A stretch of 64,000 nt of DNA from an uncultured Neomegalonema sp. (GTDB lineage Bacteria > Pseudomonadota > Alphaproteobacteria > Rhodobacterales > Rhodobacteraceae). The DNA lies in assembly GCA_937995735.1 (NCBI GenBank), contig CALKIZ010000030.1, positions 1 to 64,000 of the forward strand, written 5' to 3'. Below the pieces are notes generated by a model. That model ran no database searches. It saw only the letters and a program-made list of their open reading frames with translations, and had not been told where the DNA came from. Shown here piece after piece: positions 25,849-35,265 of the stretch (within the stretch, counting starts at the first letter, position 1; every line of letters begins with the position of its first letter). Position numbers and translations under genes: made by a program.

Positions 25849-27459
25849 CTAATTTTTAATTTCTTCGCGAAGAGCCGTAAGTCGTTTCTGTGCAGCATTT
25901 ATTACAGCTTCATTCTTGCTTTCCAGTTTTGTAGTGATTTTTTCAAGCATCGAGGCCGCCGCGTCATGATTTTGCTCGGCAGCAAGTGTCAGCCACGCAT
26001 GTGCCTCTGTTAAATTTTTTTCTGTGCCTTCGCCTGCAGCATAGAGCAGGGCGGTACGGTATTGTGCGTCCGGCTCTCCTTGAGCCGCCGCTTTGCGAAA
26101 CCAACGCAGTGCTTCGGCTTTGTTCTCTGCCACACCCTCACCAGCTTCGAGCTTTAAGGCGAGGTTATATTGGCCAAGGATATGACCAGACTCTGCTGCG
26201 CTTTGATACCACTCGACAGCAACAGCGTCATTTTCGGGCAAACCTTCCCCCGAATCGAAAAAATAGCCCAGATTATTTTTTGCCAATCCACTGCCTGATG
26301 CCGCTGCAGCAAGGTACCAACGGATAGCCTTGTTGAGATCAGTCTCTACTCTTTCATCGAATTGATACATCAAAGCTAAATTGAGCTGGCCATCGGGATC
26401 TCCTTGCTCGGCGGCTTTGATGTACCAATTCAAGGCTTCCTCAGGGTCGGATTCTGCACCTTCGCCGTGTTCAAACATCCAACCTAGGTTGAATTGCGCA
26501 CGTCTATGGCCCTGCTCAGCGGCTTTCGTGTACCATTTGATTGCTGCGACATTATCCTCCGCAGTGCCATCGCCGCTGTCATATGCCCATGCGAGCGAGA
26601 ATTGCGCGTCAACGTTTCCTTGTGCCGCAGCTTTTTTAAACCAGACAAGCGCATTACTTAAGTCTTTTTCTAATGTGCCTTCGATCCCATTTTTGTAACG
26701 GCGGGCGATGTTATCCTGTGCTTCAGCATCGCCTTGTTCAGCCGCTTCGATGTACCACCGCAAGGCTTCCTGGTCATTTTGTTCTACTCCTTCACCGATC
26801 GCGAACATAACACCAAGATTGTTTTGCGCTTCTTTGAGACCGGCTTCGGCTGCGGCTGTGTACCACCGCACGGCTTCTTCGTTGTTTTCGCTTACGCCAA
26901 TGCCTTCGTCATATTTGAGTCCAAGAGCGTATTGTGCATCCCGATCCCCGGATAAAGCGGCACGCTCATACCATTTAAATGCCGTCTTATCATCTTTGGA
27001 TACGCCGATGCCTTTGTCGAATTTGTAAGCAAGATTGTATTGCGCGTTGGTATGGTTTTGAGATGCTGCTGAGAAATACCAACGAATTGACTCTAGATGG
27101 TCTTGCTCTACGCCGACGCCCTTTTCATACATCCAGCCAAGATTGAATTGAGCGTAGATATACCCTTGTTCGGCAGCTTTCGTATACCATTTCGCGGCTA
27201 GGGTATCGTTTTCTTCTATGCCCAGTCCTTTATCGTATGCCCAGGCCAATTCAAATTGAGCCTCACGGTCTCCTGCTTCAGCATTATAGACTAGCAAGAG
27301 TGAGAAAACCCGATCCTTGCCGGCAGACTTTTGCCCGATCCGCGCACCACCTTTGATCGTATCAGAGAAGCTGTGATCAATTGCATCTTTGCCGCCGCGT
27401 TCTGCAAACGCAAACGTTGCCATCGCTATCAAGGCTGTAGATAGAAATATAGTTCTCAT
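25849..27459 (-). CDS. Exported Sel1-repeat protein with twelve repeats
   Basis: A 536-residue protein with a signal peptide (residues 1-19, ending FAFAE) and twelve consecutive Sel1-like repeats of about 36 residues from near residue 62 to 490. Typical units read AQFNLGWMYEKGVGVEQD and AEQGYIYAQFNLGWMYEK. Sel1 repeats form an alpha-helical solenoid for protein binding and are often tied to envelope stress or signalling; no partner can be named. The C-terminus is a charged helix. It begins six bases after rlmN and is probably co-transcribed with it. High repeat similarity makes unit number prone to change. Confidence 0.92.
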   Translation of the reverse strand: MRTIFLSTALIAMATFAFAERGGKDAIDHSFSDTIKGGARIGQKSAGKDRVFSLLLVYNAEAGDREAQFELAWAYDKGLGIEENDTLAAKWYTKAAEQGYIYAQFNLGWMYEKGVGVEQDHLESIRWYFSAASQNHTNAQYNLAYKFDKGIGVSKDDKTAFKWYERAALSGDRDAQYALGLKYDEGIGVSENNEEAVRWYTAAAEAGLKEAQNNLGVMFAIGEGVEQNDQEALRWYIEAAEQGDAEAQDNIARRYKNGIEGTLEKDLSNALVWFKKAAAQGNVDAQFSLAWAYDSGDGTAEDNVAAIKWYTKAAEQGHRRAQFNLGWMFEHGEGAESDPEEALNWYIKAAEQGDPDGQLNLALMYQFDERVETDLNKAIRWYLAAAASGSGLAKNNLGYFFDSGEGLPENDAVAVEWYQSAAESGHILGQYNLALKLEAGEGVAENKAEALRWFRKAAAQGEPDAQYRTALLYAAGEGTEKNLTEAHAWLTLAAEQNHDAAASMLEKITTKLESKNEAVINAAQKRLTALREEIKN

Positions 27460-27465
27460 CTTCGT

Positions 27466-28647
27466 TTAGCTCGACTCCGAGGGGCGTATCTTGCGCTCTC
27501 TCTCTGTGGCACTCTTTAGTTGACCACATGCAGCCATAATGTCCTGTCCACGCGGTGTTCTCACAGGTGAGGCATACCCAGCACGATTAACGATTTCCGC
27601 AAACGCTTCGATCCTACCCCAGCTTGAACGTTTGTAAGGTGCGCCGGGCCAGGGATTAAAAGGAATAAGGTTAATTTTGGCAGGGATACCTTCAATTAAT
27701 TTGACGAGGCGTCTGGCATCTGCGTCACTATCGTTAACGTTATCGAGCATTACATACTCAAATGTAATGCGTTCAGAATTTGATAATTTTGGATAGTCGC
27801 GACAGGCCTGCATCAGCGTATCGACATTCCACTTTTTGTTAATTGGAACAAGAGTGTTCCGTACCTCGTCCGTTGTGCCATGCAATGAAATAGCAAGCAT
27901 GGTCCCAATTTCTTCACCCGCCCGTGCGATCAGCGGCACAACACCGGAGGTTGAAAGGGTAATTCGACGACGAGACAGGCTGATACCTTCGCCATCCATA
28001 GCGATTTTCATGGCGTCCCGAACGGCGTCAAAATTATAGAGTGGTTCGCCCATACCCATGAGCACGATGTTCGAGAGCAACCTTTTGATGGTGCCGGGTC
28101 CGCCGCCTTCTTCCGGCCATTCGCCCAAATCATCCCGGCAAACCATAATTTGTCCGACTATTTCTGCAGCGGTTAGGTTGCGAACGAGATTTTGTGTTCC
28201 CGTATGGCAGAAAGAACAAGTAAGAGTACAGCCTACTTGGCTTGACACGCAAAGTGTGCCGCGATCTTCCTCTGGAATGTAGACAGCCTCTACCTCGTGA
28301 CCACCTTCGATGCGCAGGAGGTATTTCCGCGTTCCGTCTTTTGATATCTGACATGTGACAATTTCAGGCCGTCCGATTTGAAATTCAGATGCAAGTGTGT
28401 CGCGCAAGTCTTTTGACAGATTAGACATTGCATCGAAATCTTGCACGCCCCGCTGATATAACCACGCCCAGATTTGACGCTCTCGCATTTTAACTTGACG
28501 TTCCGGTACGCCGATGCCCGTTAGGGCGTTTCGTAACTCTTCGCGCGTTTTGCCGATCAATGCTGGTTGCTCTGCCGTCGATTTGCGCGGCAAGGCGAGT
28601 AAATCAGGCGTCAACGCAGAAGTCTGAACAGCGAAAGGGGCGATCAT
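27466..28647 (-). CDS. rlmN: Dual-specificity RNA (adenine-C2) methyltransferase RlmN
   Basis: Radical SAM enzyme that methylates C2 of A2503 in 23S rRNA and A37 of certain tRNAs. The 4Fe-4S motif is [11 protein letters not shown] (CxxxCxxC). Other conserved parts are [46 protein letters not shown] and the C-terminal ARTPRG-like [18 protein letters not shown] with the catalytic Cys. Length 393 is normal. It heads an operon with the Sel1 gene. Confidence 0.96.
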   Translation of the reverse strand: MIAPFAVQTSALTPDLLALPRKSTAEQPALIGKTREELRNALTGIGVPERQVKMRERQIWAWLYQRGVQDFDAMSNLSKDLRDTLASEFQIGRPEIVTCQISKDGTRKYLLRIEGGHEVEAVYIPEEDRGTLCVSSQVGCTLTCSFCHTGTQNLVRNLTAAEIVGQIMVCRDDLGEWPEEGGGPGTIKRLLSNIVLMGMGEPLYNFDAVRDAMKIAMDGEGISLSRRRITLSTSGVVPLIARAGEEIGTMLAISLHGTTDEVRNTLVPINKKWNVDTLMQACRDYPKLSNSERITFEYVMLDNVNDSDADARRLVKLIEGIPAKINLIPFNPWPGAPYKRSSWGRIEAFAEIVNRAGYASPVRTPRGQDIMAACGQLKSATERERKIRPSESS

Positions 28648-28763
28648 GGCAGATTTCCAGTATTATCAAATATGCGCTGTTATCAGGCAGTGTGGTTTTA
28701 TATCCTAAAATTGGCTGCAGCCACAAATGTACTCCCTAAAATGTTTCGAGAGACTCCGGTAAT

Positions 28764-28791
28764 AAAAAAGCCGCCCCCACGTGGAAGCGGC
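28764..28791 (-). terminator. Rho-independent terminator of ialB-like gene
   Basis: On the minus strand GCCGC and GCGGC arms with an inner CC/GG pair around a small loop are followed by six T (28769-28764). It lies 26 bases after the stop codon of the IalB-family gene. Confidence 0.75.
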
Positions 28792-28817
28792 CAATAATGC
28801 ACAAATGTGCGACTTTC

Positions 28818-29333
28818 TTAGCTACACGCTTTTTTCGCTGCATTGAAAGCAGCCGTAAAACCGAGAAGCGAAAAGCTGTCATTCGAACGTGACCCGTTAT
28901 TTGAATGCCCTGTGATAGAGGCTTTTGCACCGGCCTTCATAGATTTGACCATTGAAGCCTCTTCCCGTCGCGTTTCAAGCCATGCGCCATCTGTCGAGGT
29001 GAAGAAAGAATATGTTTCCGAGCCAATTTTCGCTTGCGCAGTGCGCTTTTCGTCGAATTCATACCCTGAAATGATACTGATCTCGTTGTCGATTCCTCTG
29101 GAAGGCCACATCGAAACCATCAGAAACACGTCACCCCTGCTATCGCCTGAATAGTCCGTGCTAATTGGTGCTGTTGCAGCCCAGCAAACTTTGCCGTCTG
29201 GAGCATCTGCAGTGAAAGCGCTCCAAAATTTAAAGGCACCTAATCGCGTTTGATCCTGTGCCGAAGCAACAGCCGGGGCGCAGATTGCAGCGGTCAACGC
29301 CAGTGCAGCGACGGTTTGCGTCTTCCGAGTCAT
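28818..29333 (-). CDS. Invasion-associated locus B (IalB) family protein
   Basis: A 171-residue exported protein with a signal peptide (residues 1-25, ending VASAQ). The family stretch is seen in WSAFTADAPDGKVCWAATAP, then RGDVFLMVSMWPSRGIDNEI. Two Cys residues (in VCWAA and at the C-terminal KKACS) may form a disulfide. The name comes from a Bartonella invasion factor, but members are common in non-pathogenic marine alphaproteobacteria and their role is unknown. ATG 29333 follows AGGAGA. It has its own terminator. Confidence 0.88.
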   Translation of the reverse strand: MTRKTQTVAALALTAAICAPAVASAQDQTRLGAFKFWSAFTADAPDGKVCWAATAPISTDYSGDSRGDVFLMVSMWPSRGIDNEISIISGYEFDEKRTAQAKIGSETYSFFTSTDGAWLETRREEASMVKSMKAGAKASITGHSNNGSRSNDSFSLLGFTAAFNAAKKACS

Positions 29334-29713
29334 GTAATTTCTCCTAGAGATATTCGTTGCCTGTTAGTTTTATCGCGCATCAACTCAGTTTCCCCTCCCG
29401 GGTTTTGTCGAGCGGACATTGCTTTAGAACGGTTAACGAAGTTTAACCAATCTTTACACTTTTTGTTTCGTTATCCATTATTTCCCGCTTCTTGCAATTC
29501 TAATCGTACGAAATATGGCCATTCTGCGAAAGATCTGTTCACATCAGGTTTTGAACGCCCATAAATTGAATTTTTATTTTTAATATCGCCTCAAACAGAA
29601 TGTGCAAATTCTGCAGATGCTCTCACTTTCTTGGTAAATCTGTTCTCGCTTAAGCGGTTTCTTAAAACTGTCGCGTTAGTCTTCCGGTCATTCGCCCCTT
29701 TATCAGGTTGGTT
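29334..29713. other. Divergent intergenic region between ialB-like and hpt genes
   Basis: These 380 bases should hold the promoters for the ialB-like gene and for the hpt-cpa cluster. The only motif I can point to is the TTAAC pair at 29433-29447. No convincing open frame is present. Confidence 0.5.
29433..29447. promoter_or_regulatory. Paired TTAAC motif upstream of the hpt-cpa cluster
   Basis: TTAAC-N5-TTAAC, matching the pair before mipZ at 11 of 11 consecutive bases around the first half-site except one (GTTAACGAAG then T or A). CtrA-like by half-site, but with spacing one base shorter than the Caulobacter consensus. Confidence 0.3.
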
Positions 29714-30112
29714 ATGACCATCGCTTCTATCGCACAGAACAAGTTTAGTACGGATTATATCGATGAGAGTATCATTGATAGTCTGTCTAACATTATGTCT
29801 GAAAGCGCAGTTCATGCGCTCCTTTCAGATATGGAAAGCGAGCTTCGCTCTAGGTTGTACCGATTGGGCGAAATCCATGTTGCTCGCGGTTCATTAGAAA
29901 TGATCGCTCAAGACTCTCACGATCTAAGGAGCATGGGCGGCAATTTTGGTCTGAATGAATTGGCGGTTCAAGCCGGTATCGTTGAACGCGCGGCTCGAAG
30001 TGGTTGCGTCGATACCGTTCGCTCGACCGTTCCGCTGCTAATTTCTATCGCAGAAAAATCGCTTAACGCGCTCGTTGAGCGATCAAAACTTAATGGTGGG
30101 AGGGCATCGTGA
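29714..30112 (+). CDS. Hpt (histidine phosphotransfer) domain protein
   Basis: A 132-residue protein with an Hpt-like helical domain. The phosphorylatable His is probably His69 in AQDSHDLRSMGGNFGLNELA, the counterpart of the usual AHxLKGxxxxxG motif. Such proteins shuttle phosphate between hybrid kinases and response regulators; in alphaproteobacteria ChpT-like and stand-alone Hpt proteins feed cell-cycle or motility regulators. ATG 29714 follows AGG; the TTG at 29708 is less likely. It lies 103 bases before cpaB in the same direction and is likely expressed with the pilus genes. Confidence 0.75.
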   Translation: MTIASIAQNKFSTDYIDESIIDSLSNIMSESAVHALLSDMESELRSRLYRLGEIHVARGSLEMIAQDSHDLRSMGGNFGLNELAVQAGIVERAARSGCVDTVRSTVPLLISIAEKSLNALVERSKLNGGRAS

Positions 30113-30215
30113 ACCACTTAATCGCACTTTCCAAGCAAATTGAAGGCCGACGTTCGCACTTTTCTAACGTCCCTTCCGTAAAAATGTTCGAACCGGTTTC
30201 TAGAGGAGATGCGCC

Positions 30216-31304
30216 ATGCGCGGCCTGAGAGTTCTAATCCTGGTATGCGCCACCGTTTCAGCGATGGCGGCCATGTGGATGATGCGGAGTGCCCTGCAAA
30301 GTCAGGCCAACCTCCCAACCCCTGATCAACAGCTGGCGGCGGCTCAACCCGCTGAAAGCCCTGTTGAAGCACCTGTAACGCAACAGGTGCTGGTTGCCAA
30401 TCGTGAAATCCCAACGGGACGTGTCCTTGGGCCAGAAGATCTGCGCTGGCAATCATGGCCGGCGGATTCAGTTGCTGAGACCTTCTACACCGAAGGGGAG
30501 GATGTTGATGCAATCGAGACTCTCACAGGGTCCGCATCGCGCCTTGTTATTGTTGAAGGTGAGCCGATCACCAGCAATAAGATTGTAGACCTGAATGGTA
30601 CCGGTATGCTCGCGGCGCTTTTGCGCCCCGGAATGCGCGCTATCTCAATCCCGATCTCTGAGATTACCGGAGCTGGCGGATTTATTCTCCCTGGCGATTT
30701 CGTTGACATTCTCCTCACCCGTCAAATCGTCGTTGAAGAGATCGACGAGGAAACCGGTGAAATTGAGCGGTCTGCTAAGCTGAACCAGACAGACACGATT
30801 ATGAAGACGGTCCGTGTTCTCGCAATTGATCAGCAATTGAATGAAACCGTGAATGCCGCAAACGTGGGCAGCAGTGCGACGATGGAGCTGACGCCGGAGC
30901 AAGCTGAGCTGATTACCCTCACACGTCAGATGGCGCAGCAAGAGCGTGGATTTCTTACTCTCAGCTTACGCAGCTTTAAAGAGATGATTGATGAGTACGG
31001 CGACGATATCGACAAAGTTTTGCCGGTTACCGTTCTCGACCTTCATGCCTTAGTTAAAGAGCGCGTGGAAGCTGCAGAAGAATCCAAAGCCAACTACGAG
31101 AAGCACGCAAAGAAGAAATCCGCAGAAGCGAAAATTGTTGCTGCTGATGTAGCGGAAACGACGGAAACACCTGCAATTGCTGCTGCGCCACAAGCGGCGG
31201 CAGCACCGGTCGCGCCTACACCGCCGTCTACTGTGACGTTGATCCGTAATGGCAGGCCGATTGTCGTCCATACCATCACGCCAAACAGCGCGGGGTCACA
31301 ATGA
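30216..31304 (+). CDS. cpaB: Flp/Tad pilus assembly protein CpaB (RcpC)
   Basis: Periplasmic protein that works with the CpaC secretin. The 362 residues start with a membrane anchor (about 5-24), followed by an SAF-type domain (VLVANREIPTGRVLGPEDLRW) and the RcpC domain (GMRAISIPISEITGAGGFILPGDFVDILLT). The C-terminal about 70 residues are Ala/Pro-rich with a Lys-rich helix. ATG 30216 follows AGAGGAGATGCGCC. The stop overlaps an ATG in the cpaC frame. First of seven consecutive cpa/tad genes. Confidence 0.93.
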   Translation: MRGLRVLILVCATVSAMAAMWMMRSALQSQANLPTPDQQLAAAQPAESPVEAPVTQQVLVANREIPTGRVLGPEDLRWQSWPADSVAETFYTEGEDVDAIETLTGSASRLVIVEGEPITSNKIVDLNGTGMLAALLRPGMRAISIPISEITGAGGFILPGDFVDILLTRQIVVEEIDEETGEIERSAKLNQTDTIMKTVRVLAIDQQLNETVNAANVGSSATMELTPEQAELITLTRQMAQQERGFLTLSLRSFKEMIDEYGDDIDKVLPVTVLDLHALVKERVEAAEESKANYEKHAKKKSAEAKIVAADVAETTETPAIAAAPQAAAAPVAPTPPSTVTLIRNGRPIVVHTITPNSAGSQ

Positions 31305-31354
31305 GAAACCTGCTGAAAACCAATTGCGCCTTTAATGTAACTGGAGTTGAGATC

Positions 31355-33367
31355 ATGCGCCGATCCACTACCAAAGCCGCCGCCGCCATTTTGGCCATTA
31401 GCGTGGCGCTCCCGGTCCTTGCTGATGACGGTGACTATTTCATTGGTCCTGATGGGTCGGTCGAGTACCGTGACGATGCTCTAAATGCAACGACGGTAAA
31501 TCCGACATCAGTTGAATCGTTTACCGGATTAATTGCGCAAGAGCCTAACTATACTCAAGCAAGTCCGCTTGTAGATGTGCTTGATCAGGCGTTGTCGAAT
31601 CCCGTTCCGCAGGTGCAAACGTTTACGCCCGCGCCGGTTGTACAGGAATTGTCGACGGAAATTCTCGATAATGCGAGTGTTGATGTTGCGCCTGCGCCAA
31701 TTTACACGCAAACTTATGATGCTCCGGTAACTCCTGAGCCGGTATCTTACGAAGCGTACACGCAAGCACCGGTATTGTCTGAGCCTGTTTCAGTTCATTC
31801 CGAACCAACTGTTTTTCACGAAACAGCACCTTTGCCGGCAATCGAGTATGTAGATGCACCGATTGTCAGTCAGCCGGTTCAGGCGGATTTCAGCTCATTG
31901 GTTGATCCTTCTCCCCTGACGGCGATTGAGGCTTTACCGACATCGGCACCGTCCGGATTGTCTTTCGCGGAGCGCGGTGATGGCGGTTATGGCCCCAGCA
32001 CAATTGACCGTGGCGGCGAAAGCGATGCCGGTCAATCCACAGATATCTTTATATCGAAGTCGGCAATCCTGACCTTACCTGCTGAAGCGGCTGAAGTCAG
32101 CGTCGCTGACCCAACATCCGTACGCGCTGTTCTTCGCACAGCCCGGCAAATGGTGTTGATTGGACTGCGTGTTGGCTCCACGAACATCATTGCGTTTGAT
32201 GAAAATAATAATCAAATCCTAAGTCTCGATGTTAATGTGCGTTATGATCTGCGCCCCCTTCGCGCAGCGTTGAAACGTACATTCCCGGACACGCTGGTCG
32301 AGGTTGACACGCTTTTGGGTGAGGTTGTTCTGACCGGTGCTGCCAGTGGTCCGGCTGAAGCAACTGAAATCCGCAATTTAGTGCGGCGTTATCTCTTCTC
32401 GGCAGCGCTGGGTGCAGGGGTTCAAACGGACGCAGACTCCATCGAATTCGTCGACCGTCTGGCAACGGATAGTGATGACCAAATTCTGCTCAAAGTTCGC
32501 GTTGCCGAAATGAACCGGACTGTTGTTCGTACGTTCGGTGTTGACTGGAGTGTTGCGAATGCTGCGGCAGTTGGAACTGCAGCCGGTGGTATCGGTGGCG
32601 GTACAGCGATCGGGTCAAGCCTATTCGACTTTGCCCAAAGCGGCAGTACCGGTCTTCTGGCTGGTTTGAGTGGTTCGATTGCCAATACAGACTTTGGTTC
32701 ACTGGTACAGGCATTTGAGCGGCACGCAGTTATGCGTACCCTTGCTGAACCGACGCTCACGGCAGTTTCGGGTGAAACAGCCAGCTTCCTCGCTGGTGGA
32801 CAATTCCCAATTCCGACTTCACAAGAGCTGGGTGAAATTGGCTTTGAGTTCCGGGATTTCGGTGTCGCACTGGAATTTACTCCTGTCGTAGTAGGACCGG
32901 GGCGCATTAGTCTTCAGATCGCAACTGAAATTAGTGAGATCACAGAAGATAACGCAGTTACTCTCACCAGTGGCTTGCAAATCCCGGGTCTTTCGGTTCG
33001 GCGCGCAAACACTACTGTCGAATTACCTTCCGGCGGTACAATGTCGATTGCCGGGTTGTTGCAGCAAACCGATAGCGCAACACATTCAGGGGTTCCGGGT
33101 ATCAAGAATGTACCAATCCTAGGGCAACTTTTCTCATCGAGTGAATACAACAAAGCTGAGACCGAGTTAGTTATCCTGGTGACACCTTATGTCGTGAAAC
33201 ACGGTCAGGAACGTGAATTCCGCCTGCCGACCGATGGTTTTGCTCCAGCGAGTGATATCGATTTCTTCCTGCTTGGCCGCCTGCACAAAGTGTACGGCAC
33301 GGGCGAACAGGATGTAGCAGCAGCCCGTCAGGCGCTTAACGCGCCCCTCGGCTTCATCATCGAATAA
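31355..33367 (+). CDS. cpaC: CpaC (RcpA) secretin of the Tad pilus, with long N-terminal extension
   Basis: Outer-membrane secretin channel for the Flp pilus. From ATG 31355 (GGAG eight bases upstream) it has 670 residues and a clean signal peptide (1-23, ending PVLAD); ATG 31301, overlapping the cpaB stop, would bury this signal. The conserved part begins near residue 228: DIFISKSAILTLPAEAAEVS (pilus N domain), a BON-like region, then the secretin domain with FEFRDFGVALEFTPVVV and LPSGGTMSIAGLLQQ. Residues 25-228 are a Pro/Val/Thr-rich segment with loose repeats such as EPVSYEAYTQAPVLSEPVSV. Usual CpaC proteins are about 150-200 residues shorter. Confidence 0.94.
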   Translation: MRRSTTKAAAAILAISVALPVLADDGDYFIGPDGSVEYRDDALNATTVNPTSVESFTGLIAQEPNYTQASPLVDVLDQALSNPVPQVQTFTPAPVVQELSTEILDNASVDVAPAPIYTQTYDAPVTPEPVSYEAYTQAPVLSEPVSVHSEPTVFHETAPLPAIEYVDAPIVSQPVQADFSSLVDPSPLTAIEALPTSAPSGLSFAERGDGGYGPSTIDRGGESDAGQSTDIFISKSAILTLPAEAAEVSVADPTSVRAVLRTARQMVLIGLRVGSTNIIAFDENNNQILSLDVNVRYDLRPLRAALKRTFPDTLVEVDTLLGEVVLTGAASGPAEATEIRNLVRRYLFSAALGAGVQTDADSIEFVDRLATDSDDQILLKVRVAEMNRTVVRTFGVDWSVANAAAVGTAAGGIGGGTAIGSSLFDFAQSGSTGLLAGLSGSIANTDFGSLVQAFERHAVMRTLAEPTLTAVSGETASFLAGGQFPIPTSQELGEIGFEFRDFGVALEFTPVVVGPGRISLQIATEISEITEDNAVTLTSGLQIPGLSVRRANTTVELPSGGTMSIAGLLQQTDSATHSGVPGIKNVPILGQLFSSSEYNKAETELVILVTPYVVKHGQEREFRLPTDGFAPASDIDFFLLGRLHKVYGTGEQDVAAARQALNAPLGFIIE

Positions 33368-33384
33368 AAGAGGGATTTGCAGAG

Positions 33385-33774
33385 ATGAAAATCAATAAAA
33401 CCATCGTCCGCATGACCGCGCTGTCTGCACTGGCTATGCTGAGTGCCTGTGGCAGCGTCTATAATGCGCCTCAACCTCCTCAATCGGCACATGATCCGTG
33501 GGAGACGTTCAAACTCGGAACGGTATATGATTGTGATCAGATTGCGGCGCCTGACATCCGCCATAATCCGCAGAATTTACCGACACCGGATTTTGGGTGT
33601 GCGCATCAAAGCAATATTACTTTGATGGTTGCAAACCCGGAAGACATTCATACCCCTCGGGCGTTGACACCAAGTGACCCGATTAGGTCTCAGCGTATTC
33701 TCGATGCCTATCGTGCAGGTGAAAGTACAGCAACGAATGTATCTGCCCAAGGCACACAAGCGTTGATCGAGTAA
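33385..33774 (+). CDS. cpaD: CpaD-like pilus assembly lipoprotein, short
   Basis: A 129-residue predicted outer-membrane lipoprotein with lipobox LSAC (Cys at about 22). The stretch TPDFGCAHQSNITLMVANPE followed by DIHTPRALTPSDPIRSQRIL corresponds to the CpaD signature (FGCAxxxNLAxMVADPxDLxxPR). It is clearly shorter than typical CpaD (about 200 or more residues), lacking most of the N-terminal domain. It helps localise or stabilise the secretin in related systems. ATG 33385 follows AGAGGGA. It lies between cpaC and cpaE, the expected place. Confidence 0.85.
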   Translation: MKINKTIVRMTALSALAMLSACGSVYNAPQPPQSAHDPWETFKLGTVYDCDQIAAPDIRHNPQNLPTPDFGCAHQSNITLMVANPEDIHTPRALTPSDPIRSQRILDAYRAGESTATNVSAQGTQALIE

Positions 33775-33812
33775 CGGACACGTGGGCATAGCCCAAACAA
33801 GGAGAAAGCCCC

Positions 33813-35111
33813 ATGTCTCAGGCGGCACATAATTACGATTACGATGATGAGGAACAAAGTTTCGGTGGTCCAATCGAAACGCTTATTCCACGGATCGACA
33901 TAGAGGCGTTTTGCGAGTCATCGGCTTTGGCCACGGCTCTCCAAGACTCTGCTTACGATCGTCGGATGACACGGACCTCCGTAGCTGTTTCGATGGGCGG
34001 CGTGGCGAAAGCTGCGACGATGTATCAGGAGGCAACGACTCCGCATCTCCTGATCCTTGAAACAAAGGAGACGGGTCTCGCCATCTTCGACGAGCTTGAA
34101 GCGCTTGCCGAAGTTTGCGATCCGGATACGAAAGTTATCGTTTGTGGTCCGTCTAATGACGTTACACTCTATCGTGAGTTAAAGCGTCAGGGCGTTGATG
34201 AATACGTCGTCGTTCCTGCTGCGCCGATGCAAATCATCGAGGCGATTTCGACAGTCTTCTCTGATCCGGAAGAAGCGCCGATTGCACGGACAGTCGGTTT
34301 TGTTAGCGTGAAAGGTGGCGCGGGTGCGTCGACTTTATCGCATAACTGTGCTGCGATGATCGCGAATGATGAGGAAAAAGAAGTCATCCTTGTCGATCTC
34401 GATATGCAATTTGGCACAGCTGGCCTCGACTTTAACCGTGAACCAACAAGGTCTGTCGTTGATGCGCTTGGATCAATCGATGAGCTTGATGATGTCAAGT
34501 TGCAACGCCTCCTCGTTGAACATGACGATTACCTTTCGATCTTAGCTGCCCCGTCTTCGCTCGAAGTATCGAGTGAATTCGATGAAGCTGCTATCGTTGA
34601 AATGATCGAGATTATTCGCAAATCATCGGATTATGTTGTCTTTGATATTCCACATATCTGGACTCCCTGGGTCCGTACGGCAATCCTGCAAATGGATGAG
34701 ATTGTTCTGGTTTCCACACCTGAGCTTGCAGCATTGCGGAACTTGAAAGCGATGTATGACCTCCTGGTACAACGCCGCCCCAATGATACTGCACCTCGTA
34801 TTGTTATCAATCAGGTCGGTTTGCCAAAGCGTCCTGAGATTGCTGAAAAAGACATCATCGAAATTGTTGGTGCCGATGTTGAACTCTCAATAGCATATGA
34901 TGCGACATTATTCGGTTCTGCTTCGAATAATGGTCAGATGCTTAATGAGATTAATCCAAAGCACGAAACGGTTGGCTTTTTAACCGACCTCAATGATTCG
35001 CTCATCAATAAGTCCGGTGTGCTGAAGAAACGCCGGAAGGCTTCGAGCGGTGGTAAGATGAAAGAAATCTTGGCGGGCTTGCGCGGGAAGATTTCGAAAA
35101 AGAAACCTTAG
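33813..35111 (+). CDS. cpaE: CpaE/TadZ pilus localisation ATPase
   Basis: ParA/MinD-related protein that positions the Tad machinery at the pole. The 432 residues begin with a receiver-like domain (about 60-155) and continue with the ATPase-like domain: GFVSVKGGAGASTLSHN (deviant P-loop), VILVDLDMQFGTAGLD, and VFDIPHIWTPW. The P-loop has Ala-Ser where ParA has Lys-Ser/Thr, as in many TadZ proteins with weak or no ATPase activity. The C-terminus is very basic (KKRRKASSGGKMKEILAGLR). ATG 33813 follows AAGGAG. Confidence 0.94.
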   Translation: MSQAAHNYDYDDEEQSFGGPIETLIPRIDIEAFCESSALATALQDSAYDRRMTRTSVAVSMGGVAKAATMYQEATTPHLLILETKETGLAIFDELEALAEVCDPDTKVIVCGPSNDVTLYRELKRQGVDEYVVVPAAPMQIIEAISTVFSDPEEAPIARTVGFVSVKGGAGASTLSHNCAAMIANDEEKEVILVDLDMQFGTAGLDFNREPTRSVVDALGSIDELDDVKLQRLLVEHDDYLSILAAPSSLEVSSEFDEAAIVEMIEIIRKSSDYVVFDIPHIWTPWVRTAILQMDEIVLVSTPELAALRNLKAMYDLLVQRRPNDTAPRIVINQVGLPKRPEIAEKDIIEIVGADVELSIAYDATLFGSASNNGQMLNEINPKHETVGFLTDLNDSLINKSGVLKKRRKASSGGKMKEILAGLRGKISKKKP

Positions 35112-35265
35112 AGTCCGAATGTCAGGCTGACCGAACGTATCTTGCGTCATTATTTCGGTCACCTTCGATCTCGAAGAAACATCATTAAGACGTCGGTTCC
35201 AGAAGGCTCCGGCTTCACCAGCGCCCTTTTTGGGTGCGCCCGACCTAGGATTGCGGAAGGCGATT

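Noticed and set aside
30113-30215. Possible flp pilin gene before cpaB
   Set aside because: No hydrophobic pilin helix or GxxxxEY cleavage motif in any frame of the gap.
32422-32907. 161-codon minus-strand frame inside cpaC
   Set aside because: Antisense to the secretin domain; no domain or start signal.
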